From the NCBI RefSeq assembly GCF_009905375.1, contig NC_133655.1, forward strand, positions 34,604,398-34,668,397: a stretch of DNA of 64,000 nucleotides, written 5' to 3'. This document shows positions 34,286-45,431 of the stretch, piece after piece; within the stretch, counting starts at the first letter, position 1, and every line of letters starts with the position of its first letter. The notes below the pieces were generated by a model. The model was not told where the DNA came from. It saw only the letters and a program-made list of their open reading frames with translations, and did no database searches. The DNA comes from Apium graveolens (taxonomy: Eukaryota > Streptophyta > Magnoliopsida > Apiales > Apiaceae). The position numbers and the translations under genes were made by a program.

Positions 34286-36206
34286 CTAAAGCCAATCACT
34301 CTGGTATCTAATACCCATCTTGTCTTTATGACGATCAAAGTTACTTTCATAAAGTAGCTTTGTGAGTGGGTCTGCTATGTTGTTATGTGTGTCAACTCTA
34401 ATTTAATACAATACAAGAAATGTTACCGCGCTCCCACTAACCCTTTTGTAGACGCATGGTTCATCTTCGTTTTTGATAAATTCAAACTCTTTGATTGTCT
34501 CATCAAAATGAATGTTCCATCTTTTGAGAAGCTTGCTTTAAACCACATATGGTTCACAGCAGCTTACACACTAGGTTTTCATTACTCTTGGAAAGAAAAC
34601 CATCTGGCTATTTGCCAGATCTCATAGTCGTAATAAGCAGCAATCGCAAGCAAAATCCGAACTGATTTTAACAGGGCTACAGGTAAAAGGTTTCATCAAA
34701 GTCAATCCATTGCCTTTGTTTGAATCCTTTTGCCAAAAGCCTGGCCTTAAAGGTCTCCACCTGGCCATCTGCTATAATCTATCTTTTGTATACCTTATAC
34801 ATAGATTCCATTCCGAATTTCATGGCACTATGCCATTTCTCTGAGTCAACACTACTCATAGCCTCATTATAGGTTACAGGGTCGTCATCTTCAATGATCG
34901 ACAACTCATTGTCATTCTCAATGACAAGGCCATATTACCTCTCAGGTTGGCGAGACACTCTCCCTGATCTATGAATGGGCTGTTCCACAAAAGGTTGTTC
35001 AGTCAGAACAGGTGTTTCCGCTTGATCCGTAGTAGTTTGTGCTTCTTGAACTTCATCAAGTTCAATTTTGCTCCCACTGTTTCCTTCAAGGATAAACTCC
35101 TTTTCCAAGAAGGTAGCATGTCTGGAGATAAATACCCGATGATCGGTGTAAAAGTAATACCCTAAAGTCTCTTTAGGATATCCCACAAAACTACATTTTA
35201 CGGATCGATATTTCAGCTTATCTGGGTCAACTTACTTGACATAAGCTGGACATCCCCAAATCTTAACGTGTTTAAGACTCGGTTTCCTTTCTTTCCATAT
35301 CTCATACAGAGTTTGAGGAACAGATTTGGAAGGCACCTTATTCAGTAAATATGCTGAGGTTTCCAATGCATAACCCCCATAGGAATACTGGAAGATTTGC
35401 ATAGCTCATCATGGACCGAACTATGTCTAACAAAGTTCGATTTCTCCTTTCAGATACCAATCTGGAGGAGTCCACTGGGAGACTATACCATTTACTTTGA
35501 GATAATCTAGAAACACTCCATTAAAGTATTCACCACCTCGATCTGATCGAAGAGTTATAATACTATGTTTGGTTGTTTCTCCACTTCATACTTATATTCT
35601 TTGAACTTTTCAAAGGCCTCAGACTTGTGTTTCATCAAACACATATCCGAATCCAGATCTATCATCTATGAAAGTAATGAAGTATGAAAATCCACCCATG
35701 GCTTGCGTAGACATTGGTCCACATACATCTGTGTGTACCATTCCTAGCAAATTTGCAGCCCTCTCTCTATGTCTACTAAATGGAGACTGCAGTGCCACTA
35801 TAAAGTGAGATTTTCATCATCCCTTTTCTTTTATTAGTTTGTTCAATCTGAAGTAAATTATGTCACATATATACAGACCATTATTTAAAGTACCACGTCC
35901 ATAAAGAATATTATCTCTAAGAATAGAACATTCATTATTCTCAATAATAAATGAAAATCCAACCAAGTCTAACATGGGAATAATATTCCTCACAATTGAG
36001 GGAACAAAATAACAATTATTTAAAACAATAGTCTTGCCCATAGGCATATGTAAATGAAATGATTCTACATCTTTAGCAGCAACTCTTGCTCCATTTCCCA
36101 TCAGTAGAATCACCTCCTCTTCCTCAAGAGTCCTACTTATCCTTGGTCCCTGCAACAAATTGCAGATTTGAGAACCACAGGCGGTATCTAATACCCAAGT
36201 AGAAAT
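34286..36206 (-). pseudogene. Damaged Pol of element D (protease, integrase, RT residue)
   Basis: Protease region (36206-35817) starts near WVLDTACGSQIC, so the active-site D-T-G reads D-T-A. The integrase core follows (about 35745-35400: MVHTDVCGPM, YFITFIDDRSGFGYV, LRSDRGGEYFNG) with breaks, and the expected HHCC finger between protease and core is missing. 35186-34935 is the integrase C-terminal/linker part (VGYPKETLGYYFYTDHRV). The rest is about 650 bp with fragments of RT (FDFDETF-like; KNEDEPCVYKR) and a last piece resembling the RNase H end (FDRHKDKMGIRYQSDWL) before the stop at 34286. Catalytic RT (YVDD) and most of RNase H are deleted. Not functional. Confidence 0.82.
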
Positions 36207-37079
36207 TTAATTTAATGACATATTCACTTTTATCATGAACATACCTGAATCAGAAGCGGTAGTCTCACTACCCTTCCTCTTCTTCAATTCTGCAAGGTAA
36301 ACCTTGCAGTTCCTCTTCCAGTGCCCCACCTTGTTACAGTGAAAGCAAACAACTTTGCTCTTGGGGTCTTCAGCTTTTGGTGGAACCGGCTTTTCTTCAC
36401 CTACTTTCTTCTTCTTAGAAGAGTTCCTCTTCCTTTTCTTAGGATTGGAACCTTCACCAATTAGAAGAACAGAACTCTTCTTAGGGGGAATATTCGATTC
36501 CGCAGTCTTCAACATGTTGTGGAGTTCAGGCAGGCTGACATCCAACTTATTCATGTGAAAGTTCACAACAAACTGCGAGAATGAACTCGGAAGCGATTGC
36601 AAGACCAAGTCTTGGCTCAGCTCCCCATCCATGGCAAAACCAAGTTGTCCAAGACGTTCAATCAAATTGATCATCTTAAGTACATGGTCATTCACAGATG
36701 ATCCCTCAGACATCCTACAACCGAACAGCTCCTTCGATATCTCATATCGAGCTGTCCTCCCCGCCACATCATACAACTCTTGTAGATGCATGAGGATAGT
36801 GTGAGCATCCATATGCTCATGTTGCTTCTGTAGCTCAATGTTCATGGAAGCTAGCATGATGCATTGAGCAACATTTGTATCATCTATCCACTTACGATAT
36901 ACAACATGTTCATCATTATGTGCATCACTAGCAGGTTCAGTAGGCTTAGGTGAGTCAATCACGTATTCCAGCTTCTCAATCCTGAGAACAATTCTCAAGT
37001 TTCGAAGCCAGTCAGCATAATTAGGACCGGTCAATTTGTGAGCATCTAGTATGCTCCTGAGTGATAGTGCAGAAGACAT
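36207..37079 (-). CDS. Gag of element D
   Basis: An open frame of about 290 codons starting MSSALSLRSILD; I chose this ATG (37079) because copia Gag of this type begins here, although the frame is open to an ATG at 37112. Features: N-terminal Gag domain (KLTGPNYADWLRNLRIVL), central UBN2-type region (AGRTARYEISKELFGC, LIERLGQLGFAMDGEL, LVLQSLPSSFSQFVVNFHM), a Lys-rich stretch and an intact CCHC knuckle CFHCNKVGHWKRNC near the end. It ends with a stop just before the protease region, so Gag and Pol are now separated. The only intact gene in element D. Confidence 0.85.
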   Translation of the reverse strand: MSSALSLRSILDAHKLTGPNYADWLRNLRIVLRIEKLEYVIDSPKPTEPASDAHNDEHVVYRKWIDDTNVAQCIMLASMNIELQKQHEHMDAHTILMHLQELYDVAGRTARYEISKELFGCRMSEGSSVNDHVLKMINLIERLGQLGFAMDGELSQDLVLQSLPSSFSQFVVNFHMNKLDVSLPELHNMLKTAESNIPPKKSSVLLIGEGSNPKKRKRNSSKKKKVGEEKPVPPKAEDPKSKVVCFHCNKVGHWKRNCKVYLAELKKRKGSETTASDSGMFMIKVNMSLN

Positions 37080-37259
37080 AACGTACAAACTAAATCTGTA
37101 AATGATAAACACATAACAACACTTAGAAAATATTCGATTTCATTTCAAAACACTATATGAATCGGGTCTTTATTCATAAGTGGCTCCCACTAGTTTATCT
37201 AATTTATTCAACCCCCTACGTGAAAAATTAAGCATTCATAATGCTAGTGGGAATAGGGA

Positions 37260-37645
37260 TCCTACATTCCATTACACAACCCCGGCTGTGGCACGAAACG
37301 CCATGTAATGTTCAATAGGCAGACAACTCTTGTCAATTACATCTAATGTTATTCCCTAATCAAACTTTAGCCTCTTGAATAATTGAGTCACGGCTGTGGC
37401 ACGACAAACTCAATATTCTAAGTCAAGTCGAACCCAACATTCCGTACAATTGAATCAGTCCCCAAAGGCCCACGGCTGTGGCACGTAACGACCTTTAGAT
37501 TCTTATTCAATGTACACATCTCTATGTAATAGACAAGTATTTCTTATTTTGAAATCAAAGCCCTCGGCTGTGGCATGAAACGACAATGATTCAAAAATAA
37601 GAACTACTTTTCTATCATGTTGGAAGGCTATGACCGACACAAGCC
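37260..37645 (-). promoter_or_regulatory. Four stem-loops with a conserved apex in the element D leader
   Basis: On the + strand CGGCTGTGGCACGAAACG or a close variant starts at 37283, 37391, 37473 and 37565. Each copy is flanked by its own inverted repeat: ATTACA/TGTAAT for the first; AATTGAGT/ACTCAAT for the second; AAAGG/CCTTT plus GTACAATTGAA/TTCAATGTAC for the third; TTCTTATTTTGAA/TTCAAAAATAAGAA, extending to TAGACAAGTA/TACTTTTCTA, for the fourth. Stems differ, apices are the same. They lie just upstream of the Gag ATG. In the element's RNA they would be a row of hairpins, as expected of a packaging signal; that role is inference. Confidence 0.75.
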
Positions 37646-38910
37646 CGTTGTGTCATTGGCCAATTACTACTTGATATTATTTAATTTTAGAGGGATTATA
37701 TTACGTTACAATCATAATCATATTATAAAGAGATTCTTCCTTTTAAATTAAATATTTCAAATCAATAATCAATAATCAGATGATTCCCAGATCGGGTGGA
37801 GCATTGTCAAGAGGCGTCACTTAATAACCCTTTCTTACAGATAGAAATCTTTTGTTGACAAAATCATCCTTTCTCTCATATCGAAAATTCATATTCAATT
37901 ACGTGTTTCATAAATACAAGAATCTCATGATTGTATTCATAATATTGTTATTAAGGTTATGAAACAATTTCACTATACTAGGTTGTCTAACAAACGCCTT
38001 ATGTTCATTCAAGTTCACCTAAATCTATCATCGCACGATAAACTAAGCATATATCACATATATAAACATGAATAAACATCAAGGCAGGCATGTTACATCA
38101 TCTAGCACATTAGTCTAAGCATTATACATCTCTATGTATCACATGAAGCATTTAAAAGCAGTTAAAACGGTTAAAAACAGCTTTAAAACACTTCATAGAA
38201 ATATAAACAGTTCAAAACTTTTATATAAACTAAAATTGATCACTCCATTAGATCCGTCTTGGAAAAACGAATCCAACGGTATATTGCACGCCTAAAACGG
38301 AGTTACGAAACTCCCAGAAAATCGATTTTAATGTAAACAGTCGGGCTGTAACGCATTACAGGAACGCGTTACAAGCCCTGTAACACATTCCGGTGATGCG
38401 TTACAACCCTTTTAACCAATTAAAAGGTGTAACGCATTCCGTGAATGCACCACAGGTGTGTAACGCATTCTCGGAATGCGCGACACCCCCCCTTTTTTCT
38501 TTTTCTTTTTCCGCCACCTGGCAGTTATCTCGATCGCCGTGCAAGTCAGACTTCTCTGTCTTCTTCCGTGCAGCACATCAGACAATACAGAGCAGATGTA
38601 CAAATAGCAGAAGTATAATATATATATACTTACTTACAACTACATATATATATACTTATTTAATTATGAATTTAATTGCAAGAACTTCAAAAATTCATAA
38701 TAAAAAATCTATACATCATAAAATTATGAAAAAAATACCTAGACGATCTACAACACTTGTAGAACCCAGATCAACATTCAAAATTATTCTGAGAAATGAT
38801 TTCTCATCAGACAAAATTAATTTATGATATAACTTGTAAAAATCCTAATTAATTCATACAAGCACATAAAATTCTGAAATTTTTACCACAGATCTATATG
38901 CATACAACCT
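37646..38910 (-). other. Rest of the element D leader
   Basis: Non-coding on the minus strand. It holds the 27 bp quasi-palindromes (38347-38485), a T/A-rich part and TATATATATAC runs near 38616-38655. A + strand ORF over 38393-38827 has no recognisable domain and is not called. Confidence 0.6.
38347..38485 (-). repeat. Four 27 bp quasi-palindromes in the element D leader
   Basis: Units 38347-38373, 38379-38405, 38428-38454 and 38459-38485 are each 27 bp, start TGTAAC and end with ACA. Unit 1 has perfect 8 bp arms TGTAACGC/GCGTTACA. Units 3 and 4 form inner stems GCATTC/GAATGC with 3-base loops (CGT, TCG). Confidence 0.85.
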
Positions 38911-38924
38911 ATGCTCTGATACCA
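38911..38924 (-). promoter_or_regulatory. Primer binding site of element D, initiator tRNA-Met
   Basis: TGGTATCAGAGCAT on the minus strand, one base from the 5' LTR. Confidence 0.92.
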
Positions 38925-38925
38925 A

Positions 38926-40588
38926 TGTTGGATTTTAATCGCAGCGGGGGCATGTCAAAACACTTTTACACATATAAAATCCAAATAAAAGCATACAAAT
39001 CATGAATAAAAATTCGAGGGATCGAATCTAACCTTTAAAATAATTCGGAGATAACGATCAGAGATCCTTAGCAGTTGCTCCTCAAGTGTGAAGCACTCCA
39101 CCGGTATCCACCAAGAAAACGATGTTAAGGAGGAGGAAGGAGGTGGAGAGAATTGGGTTTTCCAAACTTTTTGGGTTTTTTTGGGTTCGAATAAAAATAG
39201 GGTCTATAATAGTGTATTTATAGGCAAAATTTTCAGCTGAAATTTTCCCATAAATATTATTATTATTATCCCATTTATTATTCTCATTAATAATTAAAAC
39301 ACCTTTTAATTATTAATCCTTTTTCTAAACACTTTAGAAATAATTCTCTCTCTTGATTTAATTTCCAAAAATTAAATCCTTAATGAATAATATTAAGAAC
39401 TTTTCTTAATTAATTTATAATTAATTAAATCTCATTTAATCAATTATTAAATTTGTCAATTAATTATTTATTTCACAAATAAATAATTATTAGCCATTAT
39501 TAATTAATTCCTCCACCATAAAATCATTCTCTTTTATGGTGTGACCCTGTAGGTTCAATATTAAGCCGACAGTAGAAATAAATAATAATAAAACTATTTT
39601 ATCATTATTTATATAAATTCTCTGATTTATTAAATATGATTAATTAATTAATCACATTTATTCTACATCGTGAGGGATACTTCTCAGCATATCGCGACTA
39701 TCCGGATAATATGAATTCACTGCTTAGAATACCAAGAACCTATTCAGTGAATAGTTACCGTACAATAAACTCCTTCTACCCTATAATGTCCCGATTAAAT
39801 CTAAGGCATGGATCTCGTGTCAAGCCTATCTAATTCAATCACTTGCTTACCATTTACTACGCGTAGTTCTATGTAAATTAGAAACTCCTTTCTAATTTCA
39901 TTTACTCTGGCCAGAGATTCCTGAACTAGCATAAGTGGATCAGCCTTGAACATTCGCTTCCTTCACTGGAAGGGGTAGATCCTTTATTGATCATACACTA
40001 TCTTCGTGTACAAATTCCTATACCCAGTAGAGCCCTAATAATTGTCCCTGGAGACTAAGAACTAAACCAAAGCATAGTTCAGTGTACACAAGATGACTAT
40101 AATAACCTCAAGTCTAAGGATACTTGTACAACTATCACTATGTGAACAACTGCTGACACGTGAGTGAACTCCATCAGTTGTTCAGCTGTGCGAGTCATGT
40201 TCAGTGAACTTATTCTATAATAAGCACCTACATACTAGCTATAGTGTCACCACACAAATGTCTATGAGAACAGACATCCTTCATAATGAAGCAAACATAG
40301 TATGTACCGATCTCTGCGGATTATTAATTACCAGTTAGTAATCCTACGACCAGGAACTATTTAAGTTTAGAGTTATCATCTTTTTAGGTCTCACTATTAT
40401 GATCTCATCATAATCCATAAAAAGCTTTACTCTAAACTATGGTATATCTTATTTAAACACTTAAATAGATAGAGCCCGTAATAAAAACAAAACAAGTCTT
40501 TTATTAATATCAATGAAATCAAAACAGATTACATAAAAGTTATTCCTAAATCCTCATACATGATTGGACTTAGGACATATTCCTTTCA
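38926..40588 (-). repeat. 5' LTR of element D (1,663 bp)
   Basis: TGTTGGATTTTAATCGC to CATATTCCTTTCA, with the 115 bp segment (about 39045-39160) that the other LTR has lost. Confidence 0.93.
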
Positions 40589-40593
40589 TGCTT
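40589..40593. repeat. Target site duplication of element D, right copy
   Basis: TGCTT, same as 32719-32723. Confidence 0.93.
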
Positions 40594-41033
40594 GTCATCC
40601 GTCGGGTAGCTTTGTTGATCATCCGTCGGGTAGCTTTGTTGATCATCCGTCGGGTAGCTTTGTTGATCATCCGTCGGGTAGCTTTGTTAATCATCCGTCG
40701 GGTAGCTATTTGACACTTGACTTCTTTTCACTTATGCAGAATTATATCTCATATTTACAATTAATCAACCTATTCTTCATATCTAATAGTAGTCAACATG
40801 ACTCGTATGCTACTACAGAATCTATACAAAGTTGTTTGCAGAAATGTGCTACACTACTTATTATTACATAAGCTACTCACTCGATGGATGTCAAATCATC
40901 ATCCGTCGGGACTATATTGAATCATCCGTCGGGACTATATTTGATCATCCGTCGAGTGCTACAAAATACACTAAGTTAAATCTACTAAGGTGTTTTGTTA
41001 ATCTAATCATCAAGTTCACAACATATTCCAACA
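40594..41033 (-). repeat. 3' LTR of SIRE-B, right segment
   Basis: Continuation of 32035-32723 after element D; ends ATTCCAACA at the PPT. It holds a five-unit motif array (40596-40705) and a second cluster at 40900, 40923 and 40946. Confidence 0.9.
40596..40705 (-). repeat. 24 bp tandem array of the ATCCGTCG motif in SIRE-B LTR
   Basis: CATCCGTCGGGTAGC starts at 40596, 40620, 40644, 40668 and 40692, an exact 24 bp period, nearly identical units. Element D inserted only 8 bp from the first copy. Confidence 0.95.
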
Positions 41034-41046
41034 GTCTCCCCCAATT
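41034..41046 (-). promoter_or_regulatory. Polypurine tract of SIRE-B
   Basis: AATTGGGGGAGAC on the minus strand, next to the LTR. Confidence 0.88.
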
Positions 41047-41238
41047 TATGTCTACTAGAATTGTAGCCATAAATTAAGAGAAACTTGATGATAACAAAAC
41101 ACCCTAAAAATACAGATTAAAATGTAGTAGATAAACTAATGAGTGCTGCAATATTTACTAGAAATTGAACAAGGTAAAGTGTACAAAGATTTGCTCACAA
41201 TCATTTTCAAGGTGCTCCTCTAGTCTGAGCAGATAATT

Positions 41239-44200
41239 CTATTTCTTTGATTGTCTAGATTTCTTCCCCAACTTCCTATTATTTTCTTCTATCTGATTTT
41301 GGAGTTGTCTGTGGAATTCAAGTTCATCAGATTCTGAGAGATCTAACATTCCTTGCATTTCCAGAAGAGTTTCATTGCTAGAGATGCTCAGCTGGTCCTC
41401 TAATCTAAAAAATCTCCTTACTCCCTTATCATCCATGAATTCCATCAGCCAATAGGGCCTTAGATGCACTCTACTTCCTGTGTAAAGAATAGTTAGAGTT
41501 TTTGGAAGTGCATCTTTAGCTTTGACACTCCTCAGTTCTTCAATCTTCTTAAGAACTATTCTTCTTACAGTCACATTGTATCCAAAGTTCTTTTTGAAGG
41601 ATGAGTACACTTTAATCAGAACAGATTGGCTTACTTGGAGAATCTTGTGAAGAGGTCATGTTATCTCTTTCCCTCCCTTGTATTTAAATACTAGCCTTTC
41701 AGGAAGGTGTCTGTAAGCATCAATTCCTCTTATTTCTTCCAGTTCATCCAGATAGAGGTTTAGGTTAGAGAATTCCTTGATGTCACATATGTACATTATA
41801 TCTTCCTTGTTGACTTTGGGTCGAGCTTTGGTTAGGGACTTGGATCTGAGATTGAGGGCTTCACTTTCTTGATTGCTCTTATCTTTGTTTTCTTTGGCTT
41901 CTTGAATTGAGGAATATTTAGCTCAGGAATTGGTAGACTATCCAGTCTATTGGCTCATCCTTTGGAATGCTAGGCTCACCATGAAAGTTCTTGAATAGAT
42001 CCACCTTGAATTCCTCATGTACCACAGATGGCATGGATGTCTGAGTTGCAATAGTAGACTTAATAGGAAAGTAGTCTTCCATCTCCTCATCACTGAAGTC
42101 CAATTTCTTCTTAATTCTTCTTTTGTACCTTGGTTTATTTGTCTGTTGAGGTTCAGCTTGCACCTTTAGATCTTGAGATTCAGCAATTCCAGATGGTTGT
42201 GCAGAAGATTCTGTTGCGGTTTTTATAGCTTGAAGCTTGGCCAAGATAGCAGCTTGCTCCTTCTTTTGTTTGTGCTTCTTAGCAGCCAAGGAAGCTTGCT
42301 TCTTTTCTAGCCTGACTCTTTCTTTCTCTTCCTTCTTAGCTTCCACAAATAGTGGGTGTCCAACCACCACACAAATCTCTTTACCATTTCTGTAAATTTT
42401 AGCAATTCTCTTTTTAAGTGTTGAATCTGCTGGATCCTTGTAAAATGCAATTGACCTTGCCAACAGCTTCTTCTCATCTGGCCTAGGTGTCTCATACATA
42501 GTATCCATAGGATTCTTGTCTGAAAACTTTGGATAGTTTCTTTTCGGCTTCATGATTAAATCTGCTTTTAGAGATTTGATGCAAGAAGTTTGACCCTTTT
42601 CCAGATAGTTCATACTTATGTCATTCACAGAGATTTTCATGACTTGAGAGTGATGACTAAAGGCTTTATCTGGTTTCTGAATTGGCCCAAACTTTTGTTG
42701 AGTCTCTGCATCTATCTTTCTCCACTTTTCTTTCAATTCCTTCTCAGCTGCTGCTATATCAATCTTTAGCAGTTTGTCTTTTATGTTCAGTTTTGCTGCT
42801 GCCATTTATGATATCAATGCTGTCCAGGGCTGGTGGCTTTGTGAAAGCAGTTGTTGGCACAATCACTTTGCTGACATGTATGTTTAGCTGTGGCTCCCCC
42901 TCACTTGCACCTTTCTCCCCCTCACTTGAGCTTTTCTCCCCCTTTTTGTTAGCATCAAGTCGTTGAGTGGAGGGGAGTTGAGCAGCCACTAGTTGTTGTA
43001 GCATTTGAGTTTGCTGAGCTTGATGGAGATGTATAGATGTTAAAGAAGCTTCCATTATTGTCATTCTGGTATCCAAGAAATCTATCTTTGTGGCAAGATC
43101 AGAATTCTTCCTGACTTGTCTCTTGATGTCAAGCATTGTAGCTTCTGGAAGTTTAGAATCCAACCTTTCAGAAATGTCCCTTTTCATTTGATCAATTTCA
43201 CCTTTGATAGAAGTGACATCCTGAGTATATTGAAAACCTTGGATTTATTGTAAATGAAGAGAAGTAAGGTGTGCTTGTAGGAGCTTCTTGGTGCTGGCAT
43301 TTGTTGTGGATTGAAGAGCAGAGTGTGTCTGACTTATAAGTTAAATGAGGGTAGTCTTGAAATAGTATTCATCACACTGCTTTGAAAATGCCCAAGATGG
43401 CATACCAGATCTGGAACTAGGGCCTACTTCTCCCCCTATGTCCAGTGACCCCTCTTCACTTGTATCACCAAAGAAATTAGCAGATTCTCCAGTCCCATAG
43501 TCAACATAATCATCAGCTCTAGGTGGCATAGCTGTGATGGCATCCTTAGCTCTTTGCATTGACTGGGTGGTGTGCACTAAGTTTAGTATCCTTTCTGCAT
43601 CTTCATTGCCCTGTCCAGCCAAAATTTGATATGCTGGAACAGGATGAGTAAATGCCTCAGCATCAAAAGAGATGGAACTTATAACAGCTTGATGATGCTG
43701 AGATAGTCTCTCAATGTCTGCATCATTGGCATTCATTGACACACTAGCAATGATATCCAGCCTTATCCCTCCTGTACCTGTATTTCTCTCATTTTCTCTC
43801 TCTCTTTTTGCATCAAGGGCTCCCCTTGGCTCCCCACCCTCACACCCTCACCTTCACCATCTAAGGTGGGACTCCTCTCACTCACGTTTGCCAGTCCTGA
43901 AGAAATGGACTGCATTTGTTCACTCTTTTTCTCTCCTTTTTCCTGGGAGCAACCCAGACTCTCACTCAATTCACTCCCTTCCCTCAGTGCTAAGAGTGAT
44001 TACACTACTACTAAGTCCTCTGCACTTGTAAGAATTGATGAAATTTGAAGCTGTGCAGAGACACCCGATGGATGAGTAATATCCATCGGGTTAGCAGTTT
44101 GACTATCCGATGGATGACTGCTGCTGTTAAGCTTATCCGTTGGGATACAATCACTACTCGACGGATGATAAATATCCATCAGGATAGAAGAAATAATTGA

Positions 44201-45431
44201 GTTTGGAGTGGAGACTATTGTAGACTCTGTGTAGATTGATGAGAATTTAGGAACAGAAGTCTCAACAGCCTCCGAAAGAAATGGTAAATGAGCCAACAAA
44301 TCATCTAAAAGATGATGATCACTTACTTGGATTTTTGGCTTCTCCAAGAGAGTTAAAGATGGAGAATTTGGAAGTGATGTATTAATCATGTCAACATCCA
44401 ATGAGTGTGAGGGAGAATTTGGTGTATCTAGTGCTTCAATTATGAGATATTTTAGCTGTGACTCCACATTTATTGGAGCCACATCAACCTGACTTTGAGA
44501 AGGTGCAGTGACTGGGTCTTTTGCACCAGTTTGCATAGTGTGTGAGCCCTGTGCTTCCCCAAGGGTTTTTGATCTTTTCTTTTTAGCATAAGTTTGTGGT
44601 GAGCTAGTGTCCCTACCCCTCTTGGCCTGTGCTCCTGGTTGGGAGCTTGTTTCAATGGTAACATCCTTTTGGGAGGATGAAACCAGTGATGAGCTAATTT
44701 CCTTATTAACAACCACAGTTTGTTGGGAAATAGTGGTGTGGCTAGGTTTGGGTACACTCTTCTCACCAGCCTTATCCTTAGGGCTTCTTTGATTTTCACT
44801 CTGTCCCTCACCTTTCTTACCCTCCTTCACACTCCCCTCTTTGGGTTTAGTAGATTTTACAACTGATTTCTTTTGAAAGAAATCAGAGGGTGCTTTCTTA
44901 GCTTTGGATTTAGAAACTTTTGTTGGTTTGGTAGCTTGGGTAGGCATCTATTTGGTCATTGGTACAGATACCATAGCTACACTAGAAGGCAAAGAAATGT
45001 GTGAGGTTGGAAGAGTAGAGACAGTAGAATTTACCTGAATTAGCTGAGGTCCCTCCATTACTTGAAAATAGTACAGGGGCACCTCATTGTGATGATTTTC
45101 TCTATTTAAATCTGCAATTATCCTTCTTTCTTGAACCCAATAATTCAGCTTATTGGTTAGGTTCTCAATCTCAATATTCTCAATAAGATGGTTAGCAAGC
45201 ATCATAAAGAATCTAGCATAATAGACACTCTTACCTCTCTTATTGAGTTCTCCTAATTTGAAGCCTAACTCAAACAAAACCAAGTCACTGAAATTGAAAT
45301 ACTTATCAGTAACTAGCATGTAAAGCATGTTGAGCATGGATATATTGATAGAATCAAAGTTGCTAATCTTACCAGATAACACTTTAGTTATCACATCACA
45401 CATATAACTCCATATTTTCCTAAGACCCAAC
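41239..45431 (-). pseudogene. ORF3 of SIRE-B, C-terminal three quarters
   Basis: Continues the protein whose N-terminus is at 58553-58953; SIRE-C separates them. From the junction: end of the N-terminal domain (SYMCDVITKVLSGKISNFDS), Ser/Lys-rich part 44947-44000 with HPS tripeptides coded by the motif, acidic part near 43470, coiled coil about 43120-42960 (MEASLTSIHLHQAQQTQMLQ), Lys-rich middle (RSIAFYKDPADSTLKKRIAK), C-terminal domain to 41239 (RPYWLMEFMDDKGVRRFFRL). Frameshifts near 43760, 42780 and 41900-41610. Function unknown. Confidence 0.78.
45427..45431. repeat. Target site duplication of SIRE-C, left copy
   Basis: CCAAC before the LTR start at 45432; repeated at 58548-58552. The interrupted ORF3 frame resumes across it. 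Confidence 0.93.

Larger units (their letters stand above)
32724..40588 (-). mobile_element. Element D: non-autonomous Ty1/copia element inside the SIRE-B LTR
   Basis: 7,865 bp, LTRs 32724-34271 and 38926-40588, flanked by TGCTT. On the minus strand: 5' LTR, iMet primer site, a 1.8 kb structured leader, Gag (intact frame), damaged protease, integrase without its zinc finger, and a small RT/RNase H residue. Not SIRE: Gag (ILDAHKLTGPNYADWLRNL) and LTR differ, and it lacks the ATCCGTCG motif. Gag type resembles the widespread TNT1-94-like copia proteins; lineage not assigned. With intact Gag but broken Pol it probably moved with enzymes from another copy. Confidence 0.9.

Noticed and set aside
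38393..38827. 144-codon + strand ORF in the element D leader
   Set aside because: Antisense to the element, spans the 27 bp palindromes and AT-rich DNA, and shows no family.
40596..40705. Regular 24 bp repeats that could suggest a CRISPR array
   Set aside because: Units are fully tandem with no unique spacers, lie in a retrotransposon LTR and in plant DNA.
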